A DNA stretch of 64,000 bases from Virgibacillus salexigens. GTDB taxonomy: Bacteria; Bacillota; Bacilli; Bacillales; Amphibacillaceae. This document shows, one piece after another, positions 8,172 through 16,738 of the stretch. Position 1 is the stretch's first letter, and every line of letters starts with the position of its first letter. The DNA lies in assembly GCF_014905415.1 (NCBI RefSeq), contig NZ_BNEO01000003.1, positions 289,318 to 353,317 on the forward strand. The letters run 5' to 3'. Made by a program: the position numbers and the translations under genes. Under the pieces are notes generated by a model. That model was not told where the DNA came from. It saw nothing but the letters and a program-made list of their open reading frames with translations, and made no database searches.

Positions 8172-9023
8172 ATGTTTAAAAAAATAGGTGTAGTTACAGC
8201 TTTATCTACAGCTTTACTATTCGGGGGAGCTTTTTCATCTTCTGCTGATGCTTCTGCCAAAGATCAATCTCAGGATCAAATTTATAAAGTCTTCTATTCT
8301 ATCAATGGACAAACAAAGACAATTACAGAAGACAATATAAATGATCTTTTAAATAAATATATGAATAAATTACAATTAAATTGGAACCAAATTAATTGGG
8401 ATAAGATTAATATAGAAGAAAAACCAGCAGAAAATGAAAAACCTGCTCAAGAAGAACAAACAAATCAGGCTGACAAACCAGCTCAAGAAAAACCAGAAGA
8501 ACCAAAACAACCAGAACAGTCACAAGAACAAGAAACACAAGATAAAGAACAGCCTGCACAAGAGCAACAACCGGAGCAAAACACGAATCAACAACAAACA
8601 GAAGAACAACAAAATCAAAATCAAGAACAGTCTCAATCTGAAGAATTGAGTCAATTTGAACAAGAAGTTGTTGAACTAACAAACCAAGAACGTGCAAAAC
8701 AAGGTCTTTCTGAATTAAAAGTTGATACTGAACTAAGTAAAGTTGCACGTGAAAAATCGAATGATATGGCAACAAATGGCTACTTTGCGCACAATAGCCC
8801 AACTTACGGTTCACCATTTGATATGATGAAACAATTCGGTATTAGCTATACAACTGCAGGAGAAAATATTGCTAAAGGGCAACAAACTCCTCAAGAAGTA
8901 GTTGATGCTTGGATGAACAGTCAAGGTCACCGTGAAAACATTATGAACCCTGACTTCACTCATATTGGAGTAGGGTATGTTGAACAAGGTAACCACTGGA
9001 CGCAACAATTTATTGGAAAATAA
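8172..9023 (+). CDS. Secreted CAP/SCP domain protein (YkwD-like)
   Basis: 283 residues. It has a signal peptide (about 1-27: KK start, hydrophobic VVTALSTALLFGGAF, then ASA), a charged N-terminal segment, a linker of about 85 residues made almost only of Q, E, P, K and N (about 80-165), and a C-terminal CAP domain. That domain has ELTNQERAKQGL, GYFAHNSP, GENIAKGQ and HRENIMNPDFTHIGVGY, which are the family signatures. The CAP domain is like YkwD and the spore-coat-associated relatives; its biochemical role is not established. The Q/E-rich linker may span the wall. A strong terminator follows. Confidence 0.88.
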   Translation: MFKKIGVVTALSTALLFGGAFSSSADASAKDQSQDQIYKVFYSINGQTKTITEDNINDLLNKYMNKLQLNWNQINWDKINIEEKPAENEKPAQEEQTNQADKPAQEKPEEPKQPEQSQEQETQDKEQPAQEQQPEQNTNQQQTEEQQNQNQEQSQSEELSQFEQEVVELTNQERAKQGLSELKVDTELSKVAREKSNDMATNGYFAHNSPTYGSPFDMMKQFGISYTTAGENIAKGQQTPQEVVDAWMNSQGHRENIMNPDFTHIGVGYVEQGNHWTQQFIGK

Positions 9024-9040
9024 ATATACGAATCTATGAA

Positions 9041-9072
9041 AGAGATTGACTGCGGTCAATCTCTTTTTTTTT
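9041..9072 (+). terminator. Terminator of the CAP-protein gene
   Basis: Perfect 10-bp arms AGAGATTGAC / GTCAATCTCT with a 4-nt loop and eight further T residues. Confidence 0.92.
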
Positions 9073-9089
9073 ACCAATTATTCCTCTAG

Positions 9090-9341
9090 ATGGAACTTTT
9101 ACAATTTGTGTTTATTGATCGTCATGATCGTAAGCAGTCAGTTAAAGTAGAGGTGCCAATTGTGCCAGTTACAATCACCGGTATATACCGAATGTACGAA
9201 CAACAAGACGGTAAGATAAAGGATGATTCCGATGTAAAACGATCTATTGAGGAGGCAATTCATCCGGAATCATATCATGCTAAAAGCAGTAACGAAATAG
9301 CTGAAGGGGTCCAAGAAATAATAGAAAAACGATTGCAATAA
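9090..9341 (+). CDS. Small protein of unknown function
   Basis: An 83-residue, soluble, charged protein starting MELLQFVFIDRHDRKQ and ending in a helical EGVQEIIEKRLQ. I do not recognise a family. Codon use looks normal, but no Shine-Dalgarno sequence precedes ATG 9090, and the gene lies just after the terminator at 9041-9072. The start may be wrong or the gene weakly expressed. No membrane segment or cysteine is present. Confidence 0.45.
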   Translation: MELLQFVFIDRHDRKQSVKVEVPIVPVTITGIYRMYEQQDGKIKDDSDVKRSIEEAIHPESYHAKSSNEIAEGVQEIIEKRLQ

Positions 9342-9410
9342 GAAGATGCTGATCAAGTTGAGGAGCTAGTAAAGCGCTGATTTAGGAAGAGCGAAAGGAA
9401 AAAGGAATTT

Positions 9411-9456
9411 AAACCGAACTATTTTCTGCAACTATTCAGAGAATAGTTCGGTTTTT
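9411..9456. terminator. Terminator downstream of the small ORF
   Basis: Arms AAACCGAACTATT / AATAGTTCGGTTT with further T residues on the + strand and A residues on the other side, so it can work in both directions. The rest of 9342-9649 shows nothing I can name before the glsA ribosome-binding site. Confidence 0.8.
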
Positions 9457-9649
9457 GGTTTTTTAAAATATAAGTTCTACCAAAAAACTGAATTCATTAA
9501 TTCTATTAGGCATGACTTCAGCGAGATCAAATTGGTACTGGGGGCAGCAGTGATTAGTTGTAGAGTTTCCGTTTTATTATGTATCCTCCCTTTTTGTTTA
9601 TAAGTTTCTTTTTTTAAATACGAGGCATACTAGTAGGGAGGTGATATAG

Positions 9650-10645
9650 TTGATTCAAGGTACGGTGAACTGGAATACAAAAATAACCCAAGATTGGTTG
9701 CAGAATTATGTAGACGATTGGGTAACTTTTTATCAAAAGCAAACAAAGGATGGAGAAGTGGCTTCTTATATTCCCATTTTAAAAGAAGCTGATCCAAAAC
9801 ACTTAGGAATATCCATTTTAGGCAATAATGGACTATCAGTTCGTTCCGGAAATGTCGATACAACGTTTACAATCCAAAGTATTTCAAAAGTGTTTTGTTT
9901 TATTGTGGCGTGTATGGAAAGAGGGGTAGCATACGTGCTTGATCGAGTCGATGTTGAGCCAACTGGCGAGGCATTTAATTCAATCATGCATTTGGAAATG
10001 CGAAAATTAAAAAAGCCTTTCAACCCTTTTGTAAATGCAGGAGCGATTACAGTTACTTCTATGTTAAATGGGAAAACGCCGGATGAAAAACTAGAACCTT
10101 TATTTCAATTGCTGGAAAAAATTCTCGGTCATCGTCCATCATTGAACTTAGATGTATATGAATCAGAAAGAGATTCTTCTATACGAAATCGGGCAATTGG
10201 TTATTATTTAGTTGAATTAGACTACCTTGAATCAAATATGGATATTACGTTAGAAACCTATTTTAAACAATGTTCCATTGAAGTAAGTATTGATGATTTA
10301 GCAATAATTGGCCGAGTGTTAGCAAATGATGGATTGGATATGCAGACGGATGAGGAAATTATTCCTCGTAAAATTGCAAGATTAGCTAAGGCATTAATGC
10401 TCACATGCGGTATGTATGATGCATCTGGTAAATTTGCTGCTTATGTTGGTATTCCTGCTAAAAGTGGGGTATCTGGTGGAATTATCGCTGTAGCCCCACC
10501 AAGAGTAAGAGAGGAAGTCTTACCATTTACAGAAGGATGTGGGATAGGGGTATATGGTCCTGCCTTGGATAATCAAGGAAATAGTATAGCAGGAATAAAA
10601 TTACTGAAGCATATTGCAACGAAGTGGGATTTAAGTATATTCTAA
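9650..10645 (+). CDS. glsA: Glutaminase A
   Basis: A 331-residue serine-dependent-type glutaminase hydrolysing glutamine to glutamate and ammonia in the cytoplasm. The active-site Ser-x-x-Lys lies in TIQSISKVFCF; KPFNPFVNAGAITV and SGVSGGIIAVAPP are further family motifs. The start is TTG 9650, preceded at 8 nt by GGGAGGTGAT. B. subtilis glsA is paired with the symporter gene glnT. Here an AGCS symporter lies 0.7 kb away in the opposite direction (11386-12741), so the functional pairing may persist without the operon. In B. subtilis the pair answers to glutamine; I see no recognised operator here. Confidence 0.93.
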   Translation: MIQGTVNWNTKITQDWLQNYVDDWVTFYQKQTKDGEVASYIPILKEADPKHLGISILGNNGLSVRSGNVDTTFTIQSISKVFCFIVACMERGVAYVLDRVDVEPTGEAFNSIMHLEMRKLKKPFNPFVNAGAITVTSMLNGKTPDEKLEPLFQLLEKILGHRPSLNLDVYESERDSSIRNRAIGYYLVELDYLESNMDITLETYFKQCSIEVSIDDLAIIGRVLANDGLDMQTDEEIIPRKIARLAKALMLTCGMYDASGKFAAYVGIPAKSGVSGGIIAVAPPRVREEVLPFTEGCGIGVYGPALDNQGNSIAGIKLLKHIATKWDLSIF

Positions 10646-10676
10646 ATGAAATATAGTGGCTATAGAGGTGAAGCGG

Positions 10677-11348
10677 ATGTGTGGAAGGTATACATTATTG
10701 GCAGATGAATTAGAGATTTTGACGGCCTTTGATTTAGAGCAAGACACAATTGAAGGATATATACCAAGTTATAATATCGCTCCTGGTCAGCAAGTGTTAG
10801 CAATCATTCACGATGGGAAACAGAAACGAGCAGGTTTATTGAAGTGGGGACTTGTACCTAAGTGGGCGGAAGATGAGAAAATTGGTTATAAGATGATAAA
10901 TGCACGTAGTGAGACCGCCCATCAAAAACCGAGCTTCAAACAGCTAATGGGAAAGAAGCGCTGCTTGATCCTTGCCGATAGTTTCTACGAATGGAAACAG
11001 ACTTCTGATGGGAAACAGCCACAACGAATTGAGTTGGAAAACCGTAAAGTATTTACTTTTGCTGGCCTTTGGGATAAGTGGGAACATAAAGGAAAGCAAC
11101 TGTTCACCTGTACCATTCTAACCAAAAAAGCAAATACCTTTATGCAAGACATTCATCATCGTATGCCAATCATTCTTCCTAAACATAAAGAGGATGAATG
11201 GATTCAACCAGTAAAGATGGAACCACTTGTATCGCAGCAACTCTTAGAGTCTTTTGACGAGGATCAATTAAAAGCTTATGCAGTTCATACCTATGTGAAT
11301 TCAGCTGAAAATAATGATGAGCAATGTATTGTACCGTTAACATCATAA
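10677..11348 (+). CDS. SRAP domain protein (abasic-site sensor, HMCES/YedK family)
   Basis: 223 residues from ATG 10677. That start is required because the catalytic cysteine must be residue 2 (MCGRYT), exposed after methionine removal. The remaining active-site residues are visible: Asn in NARSET, Glu in FYEWK and His in HHRMPIIL. SRAP proteins form a stable thiazolidine crosslink with abasic sites in single-stranded DNA and so protect replication forks. B. subtilis relatives are YoqW and YoaM. It starts 31 nt after glsA and may share its transcript, although the functions are unrelated. AGAGGTG provides the ribosome-binding site. Confidence 0.9.
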   Translation: MCGRYTLLADELEILTAFDLEQDTIEGYIPSYNIAPGQQVLAIIHDGKQKRAGLLKWGLVPKWAEDEKIGYKMINARSETAHQKPSFKQLMGKKRCLILADSFYEWKQTSDGKQPQRIELENRKVFTFAGLWDKWEHKGKQLFTCTILTKKANTFMQDIHHRMPIILPKHKEDEWIQPVKMEPLVSQQLLESFDEDQLKAYAVHTYVNSAENNDEQCIVPLTS

Positions 11349-11380
11349 AAGGGATGAGCTGTCATCGCTCATCCCTTTTA
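11347..11380. terminator. Bidirectional terminator between the SRAP and symporter genes
   Basis: Arms AAAGGGATGAG / CTCATCCCTTT around a 9-nt loop serve two convergent genes. Confidence 0.88.
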
Positions 11381-11385
11381 TAAGA

Positions 11386-12741
11386 TTATGTTCTACTTTC
11401 TGCCTTTTCTTGTGTTTTTTCTTGTTTGGCTACTTTAAGGAATTTCTTTGTTTCATAAGCTACAACTCCGGAAAGACCAAGTAAGCCAATTAAGTTCGGT
11501 ACTGCCATGAGCGCATTCATAATATCAGAAATACCCCAAACAATATCTAATTTTTCCATGGCTCCGTACATGACAGCAATAACAAAAACAAACCGATAAT
11601 ACGGTATAGCCTTGTCACTAAATAGATATGAAAAACACTTTTCCCCATAATAAGACCAACCTACTAATGTAGAAAAAGCAAATAATATAATTCCAATTGT
11701 AACAATATAGCCACCAACATCACCTAAGAAATAAGAAAAAGATGCTGCAGTTAACTCTGTACCTTCTAGTCCACCTTGATACATATCTGCCATCACAATT
11801 GTAATACCTGTAATTGAACAGACAATAATCGTATCAATAAATACCTGAGTCATCGATACTAAAGCTTGACGACCTGGGTAATCTGTTTTCGCTGCAGCAG
11901 CAGCAATAGGTGCGGAACCTAGTCCAGCTTCGTTGGAGAATACACCACGAGCTACTCCGTAGCGTATAACCGTACCTAAGATACCGCCACCGATTGCACT
12001 TCCTGTAAAGGCGTCTGTAAAGATTAAGCTAATTGCGCTTGGAAGAAGGTCTAAATTCATGATCATAATAATTAATCCGCCAATAATATACAATAATGCC
12101 ATGATAGGTACAAAAAATGCTGTCACACGACCGATGCTTTTAATTCCTCCAAGAATAACAATACCAACTAATACAGTGAGTACGATTCCAGTTAGCCAAG
12201 TTGGGATATTAAATGAGGTTTGCAGTGCATCGGATACAGAATTCGATTGTACCATGTTTCCAATTCCAAATGCGGCGATGGAGCCAAAAATAGCAAATAA
12301 AACACCTAACCATTTGGCATTTAATCCCTTTTCTAAGTAGTACATTGGACCGCCGGACATTTGACCTTTACTATCTTCTACCCGATATTTAACTGCAAGA
12401 ATGGCTTCAGAATATTTTGTTGCCATTCCAAATAATGCAGAAATCCACATCCAAAAGACAGCTCCCGGACCTCCTAATACTACTGCTGTTGCTACCCCAA
12501 CAATGTTACCAGTTCCTATGGTAGCCGCCATTGCTGTTGTTAAGGCTTCATAATGGCTAATATCGCCTTTTGATTTTTTATCTTGTCTTGTTGGTCGAAA
12601 AGCAAGTTTCAAAGCGTAAGGTAGTGTTCTGAATTGTAAGAAACCTAATCGAAAGGTTAAGTATAATCCAGTTCCAACAATTAAAATTAATGTTGGAGGA
12701 CCCCACACAAAGCTACTTATTGCATTGATGATGTCCATCAT
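11386..12741 (-). CDS. AGCS-family sodium:amino acid symporter (alanine/glycine or glutamine)
   Basis: 451 residues with about 10-11 hydrophobic segments. Diagnostic AGCS sequences include FWMWISALFGMATKYSEAILAVKYR, GPMYYLEKGL and GVARGVFSNEAGLGSAPIAAAAA. The family imports small neutral amino acids with Na+. B. subtilis members are AlsT, GlnT and YflA. Nearby glutaminase suggests glutamine as substrate (inference); alanine or glycine is equally possible from sequence alone. Reverse strand, no partner gene, convergent with the SRAP gene. The purine-rich AAGGGGGAA stretch upstream serves as ribosome-binding site. Confidence 0.88.
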   Translation of the reverse strand: MMDIINAISSFVWGPPTLILIVGTGLYLTFRLGFLQFRTLPYALKLAFRPTRQDKKSKGDISHYEALTTAMAATIGTGNIVGVATAVVLGGPGAVFWMWISALFGMATKYSEAILAVKYRVEDSKGQMSGGPMYYLEKGLNAKWLGVLFAIFGSIAAFGIGNMVQSNSVSDALQTSFNIPTWLTGIVLTVLVGIVILGGIKSIGRVTAFFVPIMALLYIIGGLIIMIMNLDLLPSAISLIFTDAFTGSAIGGGILGTVIRYGVARGVFSNEAGLGSAPIAAAAAKTDYPGRQALVSMTQVFIDTIIVCSITGITIVMADMYQGGLEGTELTAASFSYFLGDVGGYIVTIGIILFAFSTLVGWSYYGEKCFSYLFSDKAIPYYRFVFVIAVMYGAMEKLDIVWGISDIMNALMAVPNLIGLLGLSGVVAYETKKFLKVAKQEKTQEKAESRT

Positions 12742-12974
12742 AATCTTTTTCCCCCTTTTTCTACCTATATTAAATATTCCGAAAAAAGAGAGCGTATGTC
12801 AAGTTGTTTCATGTAAATGTATAAGTTTCCGTGTTGCAAAAAGGTTGAATGGGTACGTTTTCTTTGACAATTTGTACAAGGAAGGTAAAAATTGGTATTC
12901 TATATAAATAGAAACCTTTGCCTGACAGAAGGTTTGTTGCTTATAATAGAAGAAATAGAAGGCAGGTGTGCTTT

Positions 12975-13451
12975 ATGATTCGCGTCTTATTTGCATGTCT
13001 TGGCAATATTTGTCGATCTCCAATGGCAGAAGCAATATTTCTTGATCTTATAAAAAAAGACCGGCTTACGGAATATATTACTGTGGATTCAGCTGGTACC
13101 GGGAGCTGGCATATGGGTGAAGAACCCCATCAAGAGACGAAAGAAATTTTAACCAACAATAATATATCTTGGAAAGGACTGGTGGCAAGGCAAGTCGATG
13201 CAAGTGATGTGAATCAATTTGATTATATTATTGCAATGGATGATCAAAATAAACATGATCTGCTACAATTATTTGGGGCTAGCCAACAACCAATAATAAT
13301 TGCAAAGTTGATGGATTTTGTAAATCAACCGGAAAAATCAAATATACCTGATCCCTACTATACAGGGAATTTTTCAGATACATATCAATTGGTTTTGGAA
13401 GGTTGTCAGCAATTACTGCAATTTATTAAAGAAAAACATTCAATTTCATAA
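12975..13451 (+). CDS. yfkJ: Low-molecular-weight protein-tyrosine phosphatase (YfkJ-like)
   Basis: 158 residues from ATG 12975, with an upstream AGGCAGGTG. The P-loop CX5R(S) is CLGNICRSPMAEAIF near the N-terminus, and the general-acid aspartate is in DPYYTG near residue 120. Both are diagnostic of cytosolic LMW phosphatases. B. subtilis YfkJ has been linked to stress resistance. The following genes are homologues of yfkI and yfkH, matching B. subtilis order, so the three probably form one operon; spacings are 12 and about 49 nt. Confidence 0.9.
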   Translation: MIRVLFACLGNICRSPMAEAIFLDLIKKDRLTEYITVDSAGTGSWHMGEEPHQETKEILTNNNISWKGLVARQVDASDVNQFDYIIAMDDQNKHDLLQLFGASQQPIIIAKLMDFVNQPEKSNIPDPYYTGNFSDTYQLVLEGCQQLLQFIKEKHSIS

Positions 13452-13463
13452 GGAGCGATAACG

Positions 13464-13760
13464 ATGGGAAAAAGAAAACTATTTTTAGGTGTATTTATTG
13501 GTGCAACAGTAGGTGCGCTTGTCAGCCTTTTTGATAAGGAAACAAGAGCATACAGTAAAGAGAAGTTAACAGCAGCCAAATCAGGTACTAGTTATCTAAT
13601 GAAGCATCCATCAGATGCTGTGCATACGGTGCGTTCAGCGTTCGATACTTTTAATCAAGCATTCACACGTGGTGCGGAAAGTACATTGAACGCACTCGAT
13701 CAAGTAGAATCAACACTTGAAAGTTTTGCTAATAAAAACCAAACAGATCGAATAGAATAA
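13464..13760 (+). CDS. yfkI: YfkI-like small protein with YtxH-type N-terminus
   Basis: 98 residues. An N-terminal KRKLFLGVFIGATVGALVSLFD segment (glycine-rich hydrophobic, like YtxH/general-stress proteins) is followed by a helical, charged, cytoplasmic-looking tail. No catalytic motif is visible. Its position between the yfkJ and yfkH homologues supports the assignment, and it starts 12 nt after the phosphatase stop with an AAGGAG site. Confidence 0.75.
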   Translation: MGKRKLFLGVFIGATVGALVSLFDKETRAYSKEKLTAAKSGTSYLMKHPSDAVHTVRSAFDTFNQAFTRGAESTLNALDQVESTLESFANKNQTDRIE

Positions 13761-13809
13761 AGGCAAGCTTGGTTATAGGTTGCTGAGGAAAATGTCTAGG
13801 GGTGTGGCA

Positions 13810-14634
13810 ATGGAAAAAAAGATCGTTCAATTTGGTAAGCAGCTGTATCAAAGGATGGAAGAATTGGATGTCTTTGGTTTAGCTGCACAACTTGCTTATT
13901 TTTTTCTATTGTCGTTATTTCCGTTCTTGCTGTTTTTAGTAACTTTAGTTGGGTATTTACCAATCGATGAATTAGCAATACTCGATATTATTGCTACCTA
14001 TGCACCACCACAAATTGTTGAGTTAATTACATCAAATGTTACACAATTAATTCGCCAACAAAATGGGGGATTATTATCTTTTGGGATTATTGCTACGTTA
14101 TGGGCAGCTTCCAATGGTGTAAATTCGCTCATGCGCGGGTTTAATCATGCTTATGAAGTCGAAGAAAACCGTTCGTTTATCGTATCACGTTTAATTGCGA
14201 TTGTTTTAACGATAGCGATGGTAGCAGTCATGATTATCGCCTTATTATTACCTGTTTTCGGAAGAACCTTAGGGATCTATCTTTTTTCCTTTGTTGGTTT
14301 ATCTGAAGGGTTTGTTTCCGTATGGGAAACATTACGATGGGTAGTATCATCAGTTGTGTTCTTTATTGTGTTTTTAGCGCTTTACAAGCTGGCACCCAAT
14401 AAGCGTATTTATTTTAAGAATGCAATTCCTGGGGCATTGTTCGCTACGATTTCATGGCAATTAGCTTCCCTTGGATTCTCCTATTATGTTAGTACAATCG
14501 GGAATTACTCAGCCACATATGGGAGTCTTGGTGCTGTAATAGTCCTAATGATTTGGTTTTATTTATCTGGGATTATTATAATGACTGGTGGCTTAATTAA
14601 TTCGGTTATACGAAAAAACAGGCTGTTGGAATAG
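13810..14634 (+). CDS. yfkH: YihY/BrkB-family membrane protein (YfkH-like)
   Basis: About 274 residues with six hydrophobic segments. It matches the YihY/virulence-factor BrkB family, including the N-terminal LAAQLAYFFLLSLFPFLLFL and the central ATLWAASNGVNSLMRGFNHAY. The family was once mis-annotated as RNase BN; its function is still unclear, possibly transport. I prefer ATG 13810 because GGGGTG stands 6-7 nt upstream; an in-frame ATG lies at 13780. Its stop codon abuts that of the convergent ATPase gene. Confidence 0.85.
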   Translation: MEKKIVQFGKQLYQRMEELDVFGLAAQLAYFFLLSLFPFLLFLVTLVGYLPIDELAILDIIATYAPPQIVELITSNVTQLIRQQNGGLLSFGIIATLWAASNGVNSLMRGFNHAYEVEENRSFIVSRLIAIVLTIAMVAVMIIALLLPVFGRTLGIYLFSFVGLSEGFVSVWETLRWVVSSVVFFIVFLALYKLAPNKRIYFKNAIPGALFATISWQLASLGFSYYVSTIGNYSATYGSLGAVIVLMIWFYLSGIIIMTGGLINSVIRKNRLLE

Positions 14635-14650
14635 TTATTTCAACAGCCTT
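14620..14650. terminator. Shared hairpin spanning two convergent stop codons
   Basis: AGGCTGTTG-AA pairs with TT-CAACAGCCT. The loop contains the stop codons of yfkH (+) and the metal ATPase (-), so the coding ends themselves form the terminator. Confidence 0.7.
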
Positions 14651-16551
14651 AATCCATTTAATATAACTAAGATCGTACTTCCTTCATGACCTACTACCCC
14701 TAATGGGAGATCGAGTATTTGCAAGAAATTCGTTGTAATTAATAGCAAAATGACACTAAGCGAGAACCAGATATTTTGTTTTATAATCGTATTCATTTTC
14801 TTTGAAACACTTATTGCATTGGTAATCTTAGTCAGATCATTTTTCATTAATACGACATCGGCAGCTTCTAAAGCAACATCCGTCCCTTCCCCCATAGCAA
14901 TTCCTAGGTTAGCAGTAGCTAATGCCGGCCCATCATTAATGCCATCTCCAACCATGGCAATATGGTGGTATTTATTTTTGATTTGTTTTAAATAATCGAC
15001 TTTATCTTTTGGAAGACAATTCGCAGCATAATGATCGATTTTTGCTTCTTTCGCTATTGCTTTTGCCGTTAAATCATGATCACCAGTTAACATAATGGTA
15101 TAGATTCCTAGCTGTTTTAATTGTTTAATAGCTTTTACACTGTCTTTCCGAACTGTATCTTTTAATGCAATTAGTGCTACGATAGTTGCTTCTTTTTTTA
15201 CATAAACAATCGTTTTTCCTTCAGCTGCAAGGTCTTTCGTGTATGGATCAAAAAATGAACTAAAGCCAATATACGCTGGTTTGCCTATTCTCCAATGTTC
15301 ACCATTTATTTCCGCATTCACGCCATTTCCCGAAGCGGTTATTACATTGTCAATGAACAGTTTGTCTATAATAGCTTCTTCGCTACAGTAATCTGTAATT
15401 GCCACTGCCAAAGGATGGGTAGATTCTTGTTCTATCGCCCTTACTGTAGTCATAATTACATGCTCATCATAGTCGGGGTGAATAATAAAATTGGTTACTT
15501 CCGGCTTTCCTTTAGTTAGTGTCCCCGTTTTATCAAAAGCAATTGCCTTCATGTGGCTCATGTTTTCAATGTGTACACCGCCCTTAAACAATACGCCTTT
15601 TTTAGCACTATTGGAAATAGCAGATAAAGTGGCAGGCATGATCGATGCCACAAGCGCACAAGGAGAAGCAACAACAAGTAATATCATCGCCCGATAAATA
15701 CTCTCAAGAAGTGACCAGTTAAATAGAAAATAGGGAATAAACATCATAAGTACGACCATGGCTAATACTGTTTTCACATAGGCACCTTCGAACTTTTCAA
15801 TAAATAATTGCGATGGAGATTTTTCTTCTTTCGCTGTTTGGACCATTTCTATGATTTTTTGAAAAACAGTTTGGTTAGCGGGCTTGGTTATTTGTATGGA
15901 AATAGAACCATCTAAAGCAACTGTTCCTGCAAAAACCTCATTCGAGTCACCCTTTGTTACAGGAATGGATTCACCAGTAATGGCACTCTCATCAATTGCT
16001 GTGGAGCCTTGAATAATACTTCCATCTGCTGGAATTCGTTCACCAGCTCGTACATAGATAACATCATCTATATGTAAGCTGGAAACCGGAACAACTTCCT
16101 TTTTGCCTTCAATTATACGTGTCGCTTCTTCGGGTTGAAGATCCATTAAGGCGGCTATTTCTCGATTGCTTCGATTCATTGTATATGTTTCCAAAGCGCC
16201 TGAAAGAGCAAATATAAAAATTAAAATCGCTCCCTCTGTCCAATATCCAATAGCTGAAGAACCAATAGCTGCTAAGACCATAAGCATTTCTACATTTAAT
16301 TCTTTGTTTTGGATGGTTTCCGTAATTCCTTCTTTTGCTTTAAAATATCCCCCAATTATAAAGGCAGTTAGATGAAGTAAAATCCACAAGTTGTGGGAAA
16401 GGTACCCCTCCATACTCCAAGTAAATAAAATAAGTAATCCACTCACTAAAGCGGCTATTAATTCTTTATGTTCACGTAATTTGTTAGTTACCTTGGATGC
16501 TTTTCCATCTTGAGTAGGTAAGTCATACAATGTATTTGTTTTAACTGACAT
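14635..16551 (-). CDS. pfeT: P1B-4 type metal-efflux ATPase (PfeT/ZosA-like)
   Basis: About 638 residues without an N-terminal metal-binding domain. Visible motifs are the actuator AITGESIPV, the transmembrane metal site ASPCALVAS (SPC, not CPC), phosphorylation DKTGTLTKG, MLTGDHD, MVGDGINDGPALA and the C-terminal membrane motif VGHEGSTILVILNG. SPC together with HEG(G/S)T is the signature of the P1B-4 class (Co/Fe efflux). B. subtilis PfeT (ZosA) is an iron exporter under PerR, and a near-perfect PerR box lies just upstream here. The start is ATG 16551 (GGAGGTG 9 nt before), not the upstream in-frame codons. Iron is the best guess; cobalt or zinc is possible. Confidence 0.88.
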   Translation of the reverse strand: MSVKTNTLYDLPTQDGKASKVTNKLREHKELIAALVSGLLILFTWSMEGYLSHNLWILLHLTAFIIGGYFKAKEGITETIQNKELNVEMLMVLAAIGSSAIGYWTEGAILIFIFALSGALETYTMNRSNREIAALMDLQPEEATRIIEGKKEVVPVSSLHIDDVIYVRAGERIPADGSIIQGSTAIDESAITGESIPVTKGDSNEVFAGTVALDGSISIQITKPANQTVFQKIIEMVQTAKEEKSPSQLFIEKFEGAYVKTVLAMVVLMMFIPYFLFNWSLLESIYRAMILLVVASPCALVASIMPATLSAISNSAKKGVLFKGGVHIENMSHMKAIAFDKTGTLTKGKPEVTNFIIHPDYDEHVIMTTVRAIEQESTHPLAVAITDYCSEEAIIDKLFIDNVITASGNGVNAEINGEHWRIGKPAYIGFSSFFDPYTKDLAAEGKTIVYVKKEATIVALIALKDTVRKDSVKAIKQLKQLGIYTIMLTGDHDLTAKAIAKEAKIDHYAANCLPKDKVDYLKQIKNKYHHIAMVGDGINDGPALATANLGIAMGEGTDVALEAADVVLMKNDLTKITNAISVSKKMNTIIKQNIWFSLSVILLLITTNFLQILDLPLGVVGHEGSTILVILNGLRLLK

Positions 16552-16585
16552 TCTAATCAGCACCTCCATCATTAAAATCATTTAT

Positions 16586-16600
16586 TTATAATAATTACAA
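16586..16600. promoter_or_regulatory. PerR box upstream of the metal ATPase
   Basis: TTATAATAATTACAA matches the B. subtilis PerR consensus (TTATAATNATTATAA) at 13 of its 14 defined positions. It lies 35 nt before the ATPase start. The regulator gene itself is at 61558-62001. Confidence 0.72.
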
Positions 16601-16738
16601 ATAAATATTTATTATTATATTATCACTATATTAAATAAAGTCAAGAAGAGAATTGTAAAATTTAACTATTGTAAAAATTAATCGAAAGCTGTTACAATCA
16701 AATTTGTAAATTAAATATAACAATAGGGGTGTTGGAGG

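Noticed and set aside
8434..8649. 71-codon + strand frame rich in Lys and Asn
   Set aside because: Out-of-frame reading of the same low-complexity linker.
8407..8817. 136-codon reverse frame of Leu/Val-rich sequence
   Set aside because: Antisense shadow of the Gln/Glu-rich linker of the CAP protein.
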